Assembly (NCBI GenBank): GCA_003343905.1
Contig: QAKI01000024.1
Span: 1-64,000 of the forward strand
Reading direction: 5' to 3'
From: Subdoligranulum variabile
GTDB lineage: Bacteria; Bacillota; Clostridia; Oscillospirales; Ruminococcaceae
DNA: 64,000 nucleotides
Shown here: positions 55,556-64,000 of the stretch, in pieces
How positions within the stretch are numbered: position 1 is the stretch's first letter
Layout: each line of letters begins with the position of its first letter
Notes under the pieces: generated by a model
Seen by the model: only the letters and a program-made list of their open reading frames with translations
Database searches by the model: none
Told to the model about the DNA's origin: nothing
Position numbers and translations under genes: made by a program

Positions 55556-56549
55556 ATCGCGCACCTCCCTGCTTGATCTGCACAACGACCTCAATGTCGC
55601 TTGTCACCGTTTCGAAGATTTTCGCAATGAGCGTGCCATCACCCAGGGTCAAGTCTCCGCCGTTGATGACCGTCAGTGTGTCCTGCAGCGTCTCATTGGT
55701 CGCCTGCACGTCTGTCTGCTCACACATGGCTCCGCTGTACAGTACGCTGTCAGACTTTACTACCGGGCCTCCGTCTATCGGGACCAGCGCGGCGGTCTGG
55801 GTGTTGTCACTCCAGCCGTCCAACAGAAAGGTGGCTTTGTACAGGTGCGGCATGGCCTTGAAAACGTCTCGATTCTCGCCACCCTCATCGTACACCGATT
55901 TCATCATCCACGCCGTGTCACCCTCCACCGCCGCGATAGCCGCCTGCAGGGCGGCGATCTGCGCTTCGGCGGCATCTTGATGCTCGGCGATGGCGGTGGT
56001 CAACTGGGCGAAGTAGGGGGCTGTATCCAGGCTGCCGATGGTCTGCGCCACGACGCCGCATCGCTCGGTGTCCAGCCGGGTATCGGTGATGCTGGACTGC
56101 GTGATGGTGCTGCTGTTAGCCGCCACCGTGATGTCGGCCAGGCCCAGCTCCCAGATAGTAGCGTCCCGCGTCAGGGCGGGGCGCTGCGGGGAAGAGGACG
56201 GCGTGCCCTTGAGGATGTACAGCTCGATGCTGCGCACCGCCAGGCTGAGGTCCAGCCGTGCCACCACCGTGTCGATACGGGGCGACGTGCCCGCCGCTTC
56301 CACCGTCAGCGTGCGGGTGTCGGTCTCGATGCCCATCGCCCCGCGGATGTGGCAGATGCCGGGATTGACCTGCACCTGCATACCAGTCCCGGCCACTACC
56401 TGCAGGGCGTTGGTCGGCTTGTAGAAGATGCCGTCGGAAAAATACGCCGCAAAGACAGAGCGCAGAAACTCGCTGTCCACCGCGCGGTCGTACAGCGGCA
56501 GGCCCTGCTCGTCGTAGGTGACTTGGCTTGTAAACGGATAAGATTGCAT
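55410..56549 (-). CDS. Phage baseplate/upper fibre protein
   Basis: A 379-residue protein. The N-terminus MQSYPFTSQVTYDEQGLPLY and DSEFLRSVFAAYFSDGIF is typical of proteins next to the tail tip that carry fibres; the middle has a helical AEAQIAALQAAIAAVEG segment. Residues after about 330 (GARYGADGCRRR onward) are out-of-frame reading of the cassette 3 N-terminus and look unnatural (Arg/Cys-rich), so the original stop was probably lost. ATG 56549 directly abuts the stop of the upstream gene. Confidence 0.7.
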   Translation of the reverse strand: MQSYPFTSQVTYDEQGLPLYDRAVDSEFLRSVFAAYFSDGIFYKPTNALQVVAGTGMQVQVNPGICHIRGAMGIETDTRTLTVEAAGTSPRIDTVVARLDLSLAVRSIELYILKGTPSSSPQRPALTRDATIWELGLADITVAANSSTITQSSITDTRLDTERCGVVAQTIGSLDTAPYFAQLTTAIAEHQDAAEAQIAALQAAIAAVEGDTAWMMKSVYDEGGENRDVFKAMPHLYKATFLLDGWSDNTQTAALVPIDGGPVVKSDSVLYSGAMCEQTDVQATNETLQDTLTVINGGDLTLGDGTLIAKIFETVTSDIEVVVQIKQGGARYGADGCRRRALWGQAGTGECHTRRCLSRKDLLLRGQDAKNRADSRIWV

Positions 56550-57593
56550 TTAGTAGATCAGCCTCGCTTTCTGTAGCTGGGTCAGTTTTTTATCTCCCAG
56601 TTCGATTTCCACCGTGTGGTTGTTGCGCTTGAAGGTTTCCCGCACCGTGACGATGCGGGCCTGCATGGCAAGGCCAATGTCCTCCACAATCACGTCCACC
56701 TTGTCGCCCAGATCCCAATCTGTCAGGTAAGCAAAACCCGACGATGCTGCTTGGATATCGACATTTTGTACGACTTGATAGTTCAGCAGTTCATCCAGCC
56801 CCTTCTGCTGCAGACTGGCCAAATATTCCTCTTCAGTTTGCTCATCGGGGTTCCAACGCTCAGATTTTGCATCCACAAACAAGATTTTTTTATATCCGCC
56901 GTTGGACAGGTCTGCATAGGCCAGCTTGCGGTTCTCTTCTCGATCTTGACCGGCCACGATGGCGTAGTTCTTGTAGTTGGATCGGTCGCTGGAAGCGTCC
57001 ACCTCGGTCAGGTTACCGAAGCCATCCGAAAAGGTCACGAAGGGATTTTCGGTCTGCTCCTGGGTGCGGTCCAGCCCCTGCCAGACCTCGGCCGTGATCG
57101 TGCTGGCAGCGTAGTCATACCGGCAGCGCAGGCTGTGCTGGACGGTCTGCAGCTTGGTGTAGGCCACATCGGCCAACTGGCCGCCGGTCTCCTGCCAGGA
57201 GGTTTCGTCGGCCTGCTCCGCCGGGGCGTTGGCCACCGTCAGCAGCGGGATATCGTCCTTGTATTGGCGCAGCATCGCCACCACCGTGGCCGGGATGCTG
57301 CCGCTGGCATAATAGGTGGGGTAGACCACCTTGTCGTTGAGAATTGCTTCAAGGAAATACCCGGAAAGCTGCACGAAGCGGCCCTTTACGGTCTCTGTCA
57401 GTTCCACCTTCTGGATGATGCCGGTTTCGGGGCGGTCAGCGCTGTACAGGTAGGCCATGGCCGGGTCGTAGCTGGCCGCGGCAATCTGCACCGAAAACTG
57501 CCCGATCTTGTAGTATTCCCGGGTCCATTGCAGGTTAAAGTAGGGCAGGTAGGCGATGGGCTGAAAGTTGGAATCAAGCGCCAAAAGTTCCAT
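56550..57593 (-). CDS. Siphovirus Gp37-like tail tip protein
   Basis: A 347-residue protein of the ReqiPepy6 Gp37-like group: FQPIAYLPYFNLQWTREYYK near the N-terminus, then GIIQKVELTE, TFSDGFGNLTEVDASSDRSNYKN and a C-terminal DLGDKVDVIVEDIGLAMQAR with VEIELGDKKLTQLQK. It probably forms the tail-tip hub beneath Dit. It lies between dit and the fibre genes as expected. Confidence 0.82.
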   Translation of the reverse strand: MELLALDSNFQPIAYLPYFNLQWTREYYKIGQFSVQIAAASYDPAMAYLYSADRPETGIIQKVELTETVKGRFVQLSGYFLEAILNDKVVYPTYYASGSIPATVVAMLRQYKDDIPLLTVANAPAEQADETSWQETGGQLADVAYTKLQTVQHSLRCRYDYAASTITAEVWQGLDRTQEQTENPFVTFSDGFGNLTEVDASSDRSNYKNYAIVAGQDREENRKLAYADLSNGGYKKILFVDAKSERWNPDEQTEEEYLASLQQKGLDELLNYQVVQNVDIQAASSGFAYLTDWDLGDKVDVIVEDIGLAMQARIVTVRETFKRNNHTVEIELGDKKLTQLQKARLIY

Positions 57594-57594
57594 G

Positions 57595-58452
57595 TCACAC
57601 CCCCAAATACTGCTTGTTGTAGCGGATGACGACGTGCAGGTTGTTGTCGCCATAGTCGGCCTCATACCGCACGGTGTTGGTGCCGGGCGTCATCTGCAAG
57701 GCCGTGAACTTACTGCCTCTGTCGGTTTTGTTGAGCACGTTCTGGCCGTTTTTGGTGATGCGGATGTGCCGCGGGTTGGTGTCAATCTCGACCCGGTCCC
57801 CCTTGACCAGCTCGTCGATCAGCCGGACGAAAGCGTCGTCCTTGATGATCTTGGGGTTGGTGACGGCGTCGTCCGCCGTCAGGATGATGGTGGGGTAGGC
57901 GGGCACGTCGCCGTCATACTGGAACACCACCGACCGACTGAAGTTCGCCACATCCACCAGTACGCCCAGCATCGGGTGGTCCATGTAGGGGAACCCCCAC
58001 CGCGGCGTGATGGCGGCGATGTCCTGGCCGAAGTCGTCCACCGATTGCCAGTAGGGGTTGGCAGCCAAGAAGTAGGCGGACCATGTCTGCGGCTGGTCGA
58101 TCTGATCGTTCGGGGCCTTGAAAGCTGCCAGCTCGGCGGCCACCCAGTGGGTCGTGCCCATATAGGTCAGATAGATTTTGTAGTTGTATTTCGGATTAAA
58201 AAAGCGTTTGGCACGATCCCGCAAGATCTGGTTTCTGTCCGTGTTCATGACAGCAGCTTCCAGTTCCAGGTCACGGGCGGCCACGCGCTTCCCCGTGACG
58301 GTGTCTCCGTCATCGGTCGCGCTTTTTTCGGTAAACAGCTCGTATTCGGGAGCGGCAGCGCCGTCGATGGAGGTCAGGCCCCAGTCGGTCTCGTCGGCAA
58401 TCAGCTCCGCCCCGTCGCTGCGCACGATGCGGGCAATGACGTCTCTATCCAT
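57595..58452 (-). CDS. Distal tail protein (Dit-like)
   Basis: A 285-residue siphovirus tail protein of the Sipho_tail/Dit family. N-terminal part with GLTSIDGAAAPEYELFTEKSA and the belt domain around TGKRVAARDLELEAAV; the C-terminus GTNTVRYEADYGDNNLHVVI resembles the galectin-like part. It follows the tape measure gene with a 1-bp overlap (58452), the standard order. Confidence 0.82.
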   Translation of the reverse strand: MDRDVIARIVRSDGAELIADETDWGLTSIDGAAAPEYELFTEKSATDDGDTVTGKRVAARDLELEAAVMNTDRNQILRDRAKRFFNPKYNYKIYLTYMGTTHWVAAELAAFKAPNDQIDQPQTWSAYFLAANPYWQSVDDFGQDIAAITPRWGFPYMDHPMLGVLVDVANFSRSVVFQYDGDVPAYPTIILTADDAVTNPKIIKDDAFVRLIDELVKGDRVEIDTNPRHIRITKNGQNVLNKTDRGSKFTALQMTPGTNTVRYEADYGDNNLHVVIRYNKQYLGV

Positions 58453-61400
58453 CAGCGATCACCTGCCAATCCATACGTTTGCTGTATACGCAGTTTTCGC
58501 GCAATCTCATCTGGTGCCTGCATCGGTTGCTCGAAGTAGATGTTCTGCGTGTGGTTCGTTACCGAAGTTGGGGTTGCGGTCTTACGGGCAGAAGCCGCCA
58601 CGCCGACCGGCACGGCCAGGCGGCTTTGGGTGGCGACCACCCTGGCACGCATGGTAGCGACAAACTGGGCAGGGTCCAAGTTGCCAATAGCGCGCATCAT
58701 GGCCTGTACTGCGCCAGCAGCCTTATCCTCGATCAGAGGCGTGCCGTCTTCCAGGCCCAATGCCCAGCCACGCATCATGTTGAGACCGATCAGGTCACGC
58801 ATGATCCGGGACGGGGAGTGGATCTCTGCCGCCGCCTGGGCTGCGGCGATGGCTTCCTGCACGGCCGATACCATGGCGTTTACGACCCCTGATTTGCCTG
58901 CATTGATGCCAGCAATGATCCCGTTATCCATCTGCAGGCCGATTTCCTGAGTACCGGTCATGGCTGCGGTCTGCGCGGCGCTTTTGGCTTCATCGATCAT
59001 TTGGGTCGATGCAGTGCTGGCGTCTTTGGTACTGGCAATTCCTGTGGCCACTTCTTTCGGGATCTGTGCCCCAATATCCTGCGTGCCAGTCGTCGCCTCT
59101 GTGGTGGCCGTTTCCTTGACCGTTGCCATCATCTGCGTGGTAGCATCGACCAGTGCGGTGTTCTCCATCATGCCGGTCGCCATGTTGGTGACCATCTGGC
59201 TGGCGGCGTTGGTCACTTCGGGCAAGCCGAGTTCGGTTTGCAGGGCGGTGGCCGCAGCCTGACCACCGGCGCGGTAGACCTCGCTCAACTGCTGCAGCTG
59301 GTCGTCTGTAGCGGTACACAGCTCGGCCACTGTGGCGGCGGACTCTGGCCCGGCATCGCGCAATTCCTGCAGCAGCCCCTGGTCGATGCCGCGCTCCGCC
59401 AGGGCTTGTAAGTTGTCCGCCCAGGTGGCAACCGCTTCCTGGTTGGCCTGCAGGTTGGCGATCATGTCGTTGACCGTCAATTCGCTTTTGGTTTCAATGC
59501 GGTCGTACATATTGGTGGCCGCTTCGGTGTAGCTCTGCAGCGCCTCCTTGCGGCGCTCCATTTCCGCTTCTTCGGCTTCGGCGGCGGCGCGGGTGGCCTC
59601 TTGCTGGGCTTGAGCATTGGCGATGATCGTCTGGGCAGTGGTGGTGTCAATGGCGGCCATTTCCGCATCCAGGGCTGTGCGCTGATCGTTAAGGGCCTGC
59701 TCCTGCGCAGCGTAAGCAGCCAGCGTTTCCTTGCTCTGTTCCATCAGCTCGTTGTACTCGCCCTGGCTGATGATTTTTTGATCCAGCTGGGCGGCCCATT
59801 CGGTCTGCATGGTTTCCAGTTCCGCCATATTCTGTCGGATGGCAGCTTCTTCATCCAACAGCTCGTTGTACCGCTCCTGCCGGGCGGCCACTTCCTCCAT
59901 GGTCTGCTGGGCCTCGATATATTCCTGTAGCTGATCCGCATTCATCGAGAGCTGGTCGGCTTCCTCATCATAGGTCAGGCACAGGTCGGCGTACTTCTCG
60001 TTGAGTTCGTCGACCATCTCGCCAATTCGCTGTTTCTGGCTGGCGGACTTGTTCTCTACACTGTCCAGTTCGCCGAGTTCTTTCGCCAGTTCGCCTGCGG
60101 CGTCCGCACTGGCCCGGATGGATTTGAGGTTATTTTCCGCGGCCTTGGCGTTGCTTTCCTCGCTCTTGGCAAGGTTTTTCTGCTGATTGGCAAGGTCGTC
60201 CAGCACTTCTGCCTGCTCGGTGTATGCCTCGCTGTCTGCTGTTACCCAGTCGTATACAGCTACGGCCCCTGCCGTCACTGCACCAATAGCAACCACTGCC
60301 AACCCCACAGGCCCCAAAAGGGTATTGATTGCGGCGCTTAGCGCCGTGGTGGCCGTGGTCAAGAGTCCCTGTACCACGACCAACGCCCCGCCCTGGGTAG
60401 TAAGTACACCATACAGGATAGATACACTTCCAAGCACCTGCCCCAAGCCACCATGCATAGCTTTGTTCAGTGCCGCGGCTGCCGTATTCGCTGCATAAGC
60501 AGCGGTCAGTACACCTAATACTCCCGCAAGCACATCCGCATGAGATGCCACCAATTCGATGGCGGGCGCAGCGGCTTTCATGGCCGTTTCAATGCCTTTT
60601 CCAAGGCCTTCAATGATCGTTTGAATACTATTGAAACGCGTCTCAGAAAGGCCGCTATCAATCGCTTCAACAACAGACGTCGTACCGCGCACCACGGCCG
60701 TGTTCATATTTGTCCACGCCGTCTTAATACCCGCGGAGGAGGTCTTGGCAAGTTCCGCAAACCCGCCCACACCGTCGTTCAGCTGGATGAGCCGGTCATT
60801 AAACCGGGTAAAGGTGATCTCTCCGTCTTTCAGCGCATTATACAGGTCCGTTTGTGCGCTCTCGCCCACATACCCAAAGCTCTCCGCCACGCGGTTCAGG
60901 GCCAGACCCATGGTTTCCTGCATGGTCTTCCATTCTTCCATCTCGAACTTGCCGCGGCTGAGCGCCTGTACATATTGTTCGAGACCGCGGGCCGCACCGT
61001 CGCTGCCCGCTCCGCTGGCGAGAAAAGCATTGTTGAGGGCCAACGTCGTGTCCACAGCCCCGTCCAAGTTGCCAGTCAGGATCGTCAGCCGTTGCGCCGT
61101 GCTCACCACAGTGTCCAGCGTGGTGGGAATGCCCTGTATACCATCCGACAGCCGCTGCACCGCAGCCTGGGCGCTGTCTGCACCATACCCAAGCTGTTCC
61201 ATCATCAGCGGGAAGCGGTTCATCGTATCGTAGCGGTCGATGGCCGAATCCAGCGAAGCCGTGACAGCGTTCACGCCCTTTTCGATGAGCTTGAACACGC
61301 CGCCGCCTTTGACGATATCCGACAGGCGGCTGGCGCTGCTGACGGTCTGGTCCAGCTTGGCGGGCACCTTCTCCAACCCGCCGGCGGCGGCCTCCGCGCC

Positions 61401-61502
61401 TTTGCGGATGGCGGAAAACTGTCGGTTGATGTCGCCGGTTCCGTCGGTGAACCCACTGGTATCCATCGCCGTCTCAAAGGTGACCGAGCCATCATACGCC
61501 AT
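58452..61502 (-). CDS. Phage tape measure protein
   Basis: A 1016-residue tape measure that sets tail length. N-terminal coiled region (DINRQFSAIRKGAEAAAGG), a TMP domain (about 60-290: MMEQLGYGADSAQAAVQRL, AASGAGSDGAARGLEQYVQAL in part, MEEWKTMQETMGLALNRVAE), hydrophobic Ala/Gly segments (about 340-440) and long Glu/Gln/Ala coiled coils (about 440-720). The C-terminal part has HSPSRIMRDLIGLNMMRGW, the usual end motif. ATG 61502 is used; it overlaps the Gp15-like gene by 11 bp. Confidence 0.92.
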   Translation of the reverse strand: MAYDGSVTFETAMDTSGFTDGTGDINRQFSAIRKGAEAAAGGLEKVPAKLDQTVSSASRLSDIVKGGGVFKLIEKGVNAVTASLDSAIDRYDTMNRFPLMMEQLGYGADSAQAAVQRLSDGIQGIPTTLDTVVSTAQRLTILTGNLDGAVDTTLALNNAFLASGAGSDGAARGLEQYVQALSRGKFEMEEWKTMQETMGLALNRVAESFGYVGESAQTDLYNALKDGEITFTRFNDRLIQLNDGVGGFAELAKTSSAGIKTAWTNMNTAVVRGTTSVVEAIDSGLSETRFNSIQTIIEGLGKGIETAMKAAAPAIELVASHADVLAGVLGVLTAAYAANTAAAALNKAMHGGLGQVLGSVSILYGVLTTQGGALVVVQGLLTTATTALSAAINTLLGPVGLAVVAIGAVTAGAVAVYDWVTADSEAYTEQAEVLDDLANQQKNLAKSEESNAKAAENNLKSIRASADAAGELAKELGELDSVENKSASQKQRIGEMVDELNEKYADLCLTYDEEADQLSMNADQLQEYIEAQQTMEEVAARQERYNELLDEEAAIRQNMAELETMQTEWAAQLDQKIISQGEYNELMEQSKETLAAYAAQEQALNDQRTALDAEMAAIDTTTAQTIIANAQAQQEATRAAAEAEEAEMERRKEALQSYTEAATNMYDRIETKSELTVNDMIANLQANQEAVATWADNLQALAERGIDQGLLQELRDAGPESAATVAELCTATDDQLQQLSEVYRAGGQAAATALQTELGLPEVTNAASQMVTNMATGMMENTALVDATTQMMATVKETATTEATTGTQDIGAQIPKEVATGIASTKDASTASTQMIDEAKSAAQTAAMTGTQEIGLQMDNGIIAGINAGKSGVVNAMVSAVQEAIAAAQAAAEIHSPSRIMRDLIGLNMMRGWALGLEDGTPLIEDKAAGAVQAMMRAIGNLDPAQFVATMRARVVATQSRLAVPVGVAASARKTATPTSVTNHTQNIYFEQPMQAPDEIARKLRIQQTYGLAGDR

Positions 61503-62121
61503 GCAACCGCCTCCTTTCCAACTCAGCCTGCGCCTCCGCATGCCGCCGCTTGACACGGTCGGCCATGCTCTCCACCTTCCGCGGGCGCGCGGCGGCCTTT
61601 GCAGGCAGCGCCACCTGTTTCTGCAGTTTCGCGTAGTGCTCCCGCATCTTTTTGTCTTTTATCCCTTTCACGTCCATGGCGCGCAGTTGCATCCGCTGAG
61701 CCATGGCCGTGCTGTCCGGCAGGTTTTCGAGCAGGGCCAAAAAAGCCCACCAGTGCAGGTAAGGAATCTCAATCAGGTCGATCTGGTACGCCTGCCGGAA
61801 AGCCGCGTAGATGCAGGATGCGTCCGCATCATACGTCAGGTCATAGGCGCGCACGGCCTTTTTCCCGCCTTGCTGCTTGTCCTCCGCGTCCGCGTTCTTC
61901 CCGCGGCTGTAAAACCAGTTTAAGCGGTCCACCGCCCTCTCGATGCCGCCCGGCGGCAGTTCTTCAAAGAGTTGCTGCACCCCCAGCACCGTTTTGGCAG
62001 CGTCGCTCAAAGTATCATCATCGAGGATCTGCTCGAAGCGGATCATGTTGCGGTAGTCGGCATAGATGGGCACGCCGTCGATGGTTTCCGGCAATCCGCC
62101 CTCCAACAGCAGGCAGCTCAT
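61492..62121 (-). CDS. Bacteriophage Gp15-like tail protein
   Basis: A 209-residue protein of the phage Gp15 family found between the tail chaperone and tape measure: GGLPETIDGVPIYADYRNMI, DAKTVLGVQQLF-type helix, DLTYDADASCIYAAFRQAYQ and IPYLHWWAFLALLENLP. The basic helical end (AAARPRKVESMADRVKRRHA) is typical. It likely acts as a tail assembly chaperone. It overlaps the preceding chaperone gene by 4 bp. Confidence 0.85.
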   Translation of the reverse strand: MSCLLLEGGLPETIDGVPIYADYRNMIRFEQILDDDTLSDAAKTVLGVQQLFEELPPGGIERAVDRLNWFYSRGKNADAEDKQQGGKKAVRAYDLTYDADASCIYAAFRQAYQIDLIEIPYLHWWAFLALLENLPDSTAMAQRMQLRAMDVKGIKDKKMREHYAKLQKQVALPAKAAARPRKVESMADRVKRRHAEAQAELERRRLHGV

Positions 62122-62504
62122 TTTGCCGCCTTGCGCCGGGTGGCGCGGTTGGGCTTGTAGGCGGCGAGCCGCTGGGCGTACTGCGCGCCCTGGCTGGTGA
62201 TGGCGTCGCGCAGGGCGTCCATCACGTCCAGCAGGGTGGACAGGCTGGTTTTAGGCCCCAGCAGTGCGTTGCAAATCCCGTCGCCAAAGGCCGCGTCGAT
62301 AAAGTCGGTCAGCAGCCTGCACTGCGCGGCCAGGTGAGCCTGGTACGCCTGCAGCCCCTCCATCGTCGCCATGGCGGCGGGATCGGGGTCGGGCGGCAGC
62401 GTCGCCGCAGCCCGGTGCATGGTAGCCTCCGCTTCCAGATACCGCTGCATATCAGCGGGGGATGTTACGTCGAAGTCGATTTCTTTTCCAAGCACGGTAA
62501 GCAT
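62118..62504 (-). CDS. Phage tail assembly chaperone-like protein (DUF6673-like)
   Basis: A 128-residue helical protein (LGKEIDFDVTSPADMQRYLE, FIDAAFGDGICNALLG, basic tail NRATRRKAAK). It occupies the chaperone G position before the Gp15-like gene. The name is assigned mainly by position and composition. Confidence 0.72.
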   Translation of the reverse strand: MLTVLGKEIDFDVTSPADMQRYLEAEATMHRAAATLPPDPDPAAMATMEGLQAYQAHLAAQCRLLTDFIDAAFGDGICNALLGPKTSLSTLLDVMDALRDAITSQGAQYAQRLAAYKPNRATRRKAAK

Positions 62505-62572
62505 TACAATATCCTCCTTGCGAGTGTGCGGCCCGCCGGTACTGCCCCGGCGCGATTACTATAAGCCACAGG

Positions 62573-62599
62573 AAAAGGCGGATCGCTACGATCCGCCTT
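62573..62599 (-). terminator. Terminator/attenuator after the tail tube gene
   Basis: AAGGCGGATCG pairs with CGATCCGCCTT. On the minus strand it is followed by TTTT. It would reduce read-through and keep tail tube mRNA in excess over downstream genes. Confidence 0.7.
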
Positions 62600-62605
62600 G
62601 GAGAT

Positions 62606-63220
62606 TTACTGATTGTCAGTCTGGGTGTTTTCGGATTTGGCCGCCAGGGCGGTCTTGCTGCTGCTCTGTGCAGGGGCTTTTGCCGTAGAGGCGACCGCCA
62701 TTTCCGGTGCCTGGCTGGCCTTCATGACGGCGGGGCTGTAGGTGTATTCTTTCGGTGTTCCCACAGCCGTCAGGGTCGCACTCCAGGTCGCGTTGGCCCC
62801 GGCTTCGCCGCCCTCGTCGTCCTCCACCGCAATGCTCAGGGAGCCCTGCTCGCCTTTGCCCGTCAGCATGCAGAAGTACACATACTTTTTGATAACGGAC
62901 TGGCCGGTGCCATACTTGATGGCGTGGGCCAGCAGCGCCTCCTGGAAGTCGTCTGCTGCCATCCGGTCGCCCGCGACCGTAAAGGTGCGCTTGGTGCCGG
63001 TCTTGGTCTCGGTGGTACCGCTGCGCAGATAGGTACTCTCGGCCGTGGTGGCCTCCAGCGCGCCGCTCTGCTCGGTCACACCGCCGTCGGCCACGACGTA
63101 GTCAGCGGGGCCGGACGCCGAGCCGGAAAAGTCCACGGCCAGCACATAGTCGCCCGCCGTAACGATGCCCGCAAATTCAGGGTTCGGCGTTACGTCTTTC
63201 ATCAGTTCAGACAGTTTCAT
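62606..63220 (-). CDS. Major tail (tube) protein
   Basis: A 204-residue phage tail tube protein: KLSELMKDVTPNPEFAGIVT, TYLRSGTTETKTGTKRTFTV, GDRMAADDFQEALLAHAIKY, VKKYVYF-like strand and GEQGSLSIAVEDD. The Ala/Ser/Gln-rich tail (about 170-204) is low complexity. Position after the terminator protein and before the chaperones fits. ATG 63220 overlaps the upstream gene by 4 bp. Confidence 0.85.
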   Translation of the reverse strand: MKLSELMKDVTPNPEFAGIVTAGDYVLAVDFSGSASGPADYVVADGGVTEQSGALEATTAESTYLRSGTTETKTGTKRTFTVAGDRMAADDFQEALLAHAIKYGTGQSVIKKYVYFCMLTGKGEQGSLSIAVEDDEGGEAGANATWSATLTAVGTPKEYTYSPAVMKASQAPEMAVASTAKAPAQSSSKTALAAKSENTQTDNQ

Positions 63221-63654
63221 CTTCTGGTTCCTTTCTCAAAATATACAAGGCGGCACTGGATCTGGTACCGTCCCACGTCGGGGGCGGCGGTCATCAGGTA
63301 GCCGGTGCTCTGTGCCTCGATGCTCTGTACCGTGCGCCCCGGCCCCAGGTCGGGGAAGTTCCGTTTCCGGGTCTGTTCCTCAAACCAGGCGGCGAGCTGC
63401 TCATACAGGGCGCTGTTTGCGATGTTCTGCATGGTATCCGGCCCATAGTCCGAGATACTGCGCAGGACAAATTGATATTGCCGCAGGCTGCTGCCGCTGA
63501 AATACCGCTGAATGATCTGGCTGGCGGGCGTGGTGTCGATAGAAAACGCCACGCTGTGGTCCGGCAGCCAGTCCACCCCCAGCCGGTGGTCCCCCAGCAG
63601 GGGGCAGGTCAGCAGATACTGGTGCAGCGCCTCGGCGATGCTCTTATACTCCAT
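63217..63654 (-). CDS. Phage tail terminator / minor capsid protein
   Basis: A 145-residue protein: YKSIAEALHQYLLTCPLLG, VDWLPDHSVAFSIDTTPASQ, RQYQFVLRSISDYGPDTMQN and ALYEQLAAWFEEQTRKRNFP. This is the Minor_capsid_3-like family often acting as tail terminator. It overlaps the upstream gene by 11 bp and the tail tube start by 4 bp. Confidence 0.78.
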   Translation of the reverse strand: MEYKSIAEALHQYLLTCPLLGDHRLGVDWLPDHSVAFSIDTTPASQIIQRYFSGSSLRQYQFVLRSISDYGPDTMQNIANSALYEQLAAWFEEQTRKRNFPDLGPGRTVQSIEAQSTGYLMTAAPDVGRYQIQCRLVYFEKGTRR

Positions 63655-64000
63655 GGGCTTCTCCTCCGGCCCGCGCGGCCGCTCCGCGCAGGATATCCGC
63701 TTTGTGGTCGATCATGGCGCGTTCAAACCACAGCGCCCCCGCGCTGGGGTGGGCACTTTTGTCGAAATGGAAACTGACGCCATAGTACAGACGGTGGGCA
63801 TAGGGCGCGATGTAGCTGACCTCGCCGGAGCCGATCACGGTTCCCAGGTCGCCGCTGCGCATCAAAAAACCGCTCTGCATGGGCACATAGGGGCGGCAGT
63901 ACCGCAGCACCGCCGCGTCCACATACTCCTGCACCGTCTGGAGCTGCCTGGTGCGCCGTGGCCCAAAATCCCGGTTCCAGGTAAGGCGGCAGGATATCCT
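63644..64000 (-). CDS. Phage minor capsid protein (partial, runs off the window)
   Basis: The frame is open from the window edge to 63644. Visible residues include LTWNRDFGPRRTRQLQTVQE, then YVDAAVLRYCRPYVPMQSGF and YIAPYAHRLYYGVSFHFDKS and HPSAGALWFERAMID. The pattern is that of Minor_capsid_2 proteins in siphovirus head-tail joining regions. The N-terminus lies beyond 64000. An internal GTG at 63934 is not taken as the start because the frame is coding-like upstream of it. Confidence 0.75.
   Translation of the reverse strand, partial: RISCRLTWNRDFGPRRTRQLQTVQEYVDAAVLRYCRPYVPMQSGFLMRSGDLGTVIGSGEVSYIAPYAHRLYYGVSFHFDKSAHPSAGALWFERAMIDHKADILRGAAARAGGEAHGV

Noticed and set aside
61492..62504. 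Programmed frameshift in the tail chaperone pair
   Set aside because: The two genes overlap by a simple 4-bp ATGA with their own starts; no convincing slippery heptamer is visible.
1..64000. tRNA or rRNA genes
   Set aside because: I looked for cloverleaf-like and rRNA-conserved stretches in the intergenic regions and found none I could support.

Overview
The window looks like a chromosomal segment of a GC-rich anaerobic gut Clostridium of the Oscillospiraceae/Ruminococcaceae type (Gemmiger, Subdoligranulum and Faecalibacterium are the nearest guesses). The reasons are Firmicutes-type ribosome binding sites and TTGACA/TATAAT promoters in GC-rich DNA, the clostridial SCIFF peptide and its radical SAM maturase, an NfnAB transhydrogenase, an oxygen-sensitive type serine dehydratase, an anaerobic sulfatase maturase and tandem GH3 glucosidases. 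Species assignment is inference only.

Layout. 1-3676: a LytTR two-component system, a DUF559 protein and an interspersed palindromic repeat family, including a 154-bp tandem array. 3677-9862: two GH3 enzymes (the first with reversed domain order and two membrane anchors) and a GtrA-like protein. 10026-25840: the metabolic centre, with nagA, serine dehydratase, a 22-residue membrane peptide, a phosphofructokinase-like kinase, a COG2407 isomerase, a LacI repressor, and an operon of sugar ABC importer, cytoplasmic sulfatase, class II aldolase, TauE/SafE exporter and AgaS-like SIS isomerase. Four copies of one palindromic operator (consensus near ATACACACGTGTGTAT) stand before nagA, before the isomerase-kinase unit and before the ABC operon, so these genes form one predicted LacI regulon. 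I read it as uptake and breakdown of a sulfated (amino) sugar. An anaerobic sulfatase maturase lies at 31514-32647.

25841-41622: repeats, a small HTH/membrane protein pair, a DUF3267 protein, a cystine-type ABC importer with a PatB/MalY C-S lyase, the sulfatase maturase, a double GNAT protein, the SCIFF system, an unrecognised secreted protein, a GT-C type glycosyltransferase and NfnAB. 41623-50465: another repeat copy, a tyrosine recombinase, and a 293-bp segment bounded by 18-bp perfect inverted repeats directly upstream of a 2338-residue repeat-rich surface protein. The segment holds a promoter pointing away from the surface gene and a terminator pointing towards it, which fits an invertible ON/OFF switch currently OFF.

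50472-64000: the late region of a siphovirus-like prophage on the minus strand, running off the window: minor capsid, tail terminator, tail tube, chaperones, tape measure, Dit, Gp37-like tip protein, baseplate/fibre proteins, M23 lysin, holin, a frameshifted Dam methylase and a Cro-like regulator. The fibre region contains three cassettes with a common N-terminus; two are translationally coupled to a conserved 29-codon leader ORF carrying a poly-G tract.

Most promising for follow-up: the invertible switch, the LacI/sulfated-sugar regulon, and the fibre cassettes with poly-G leaders.
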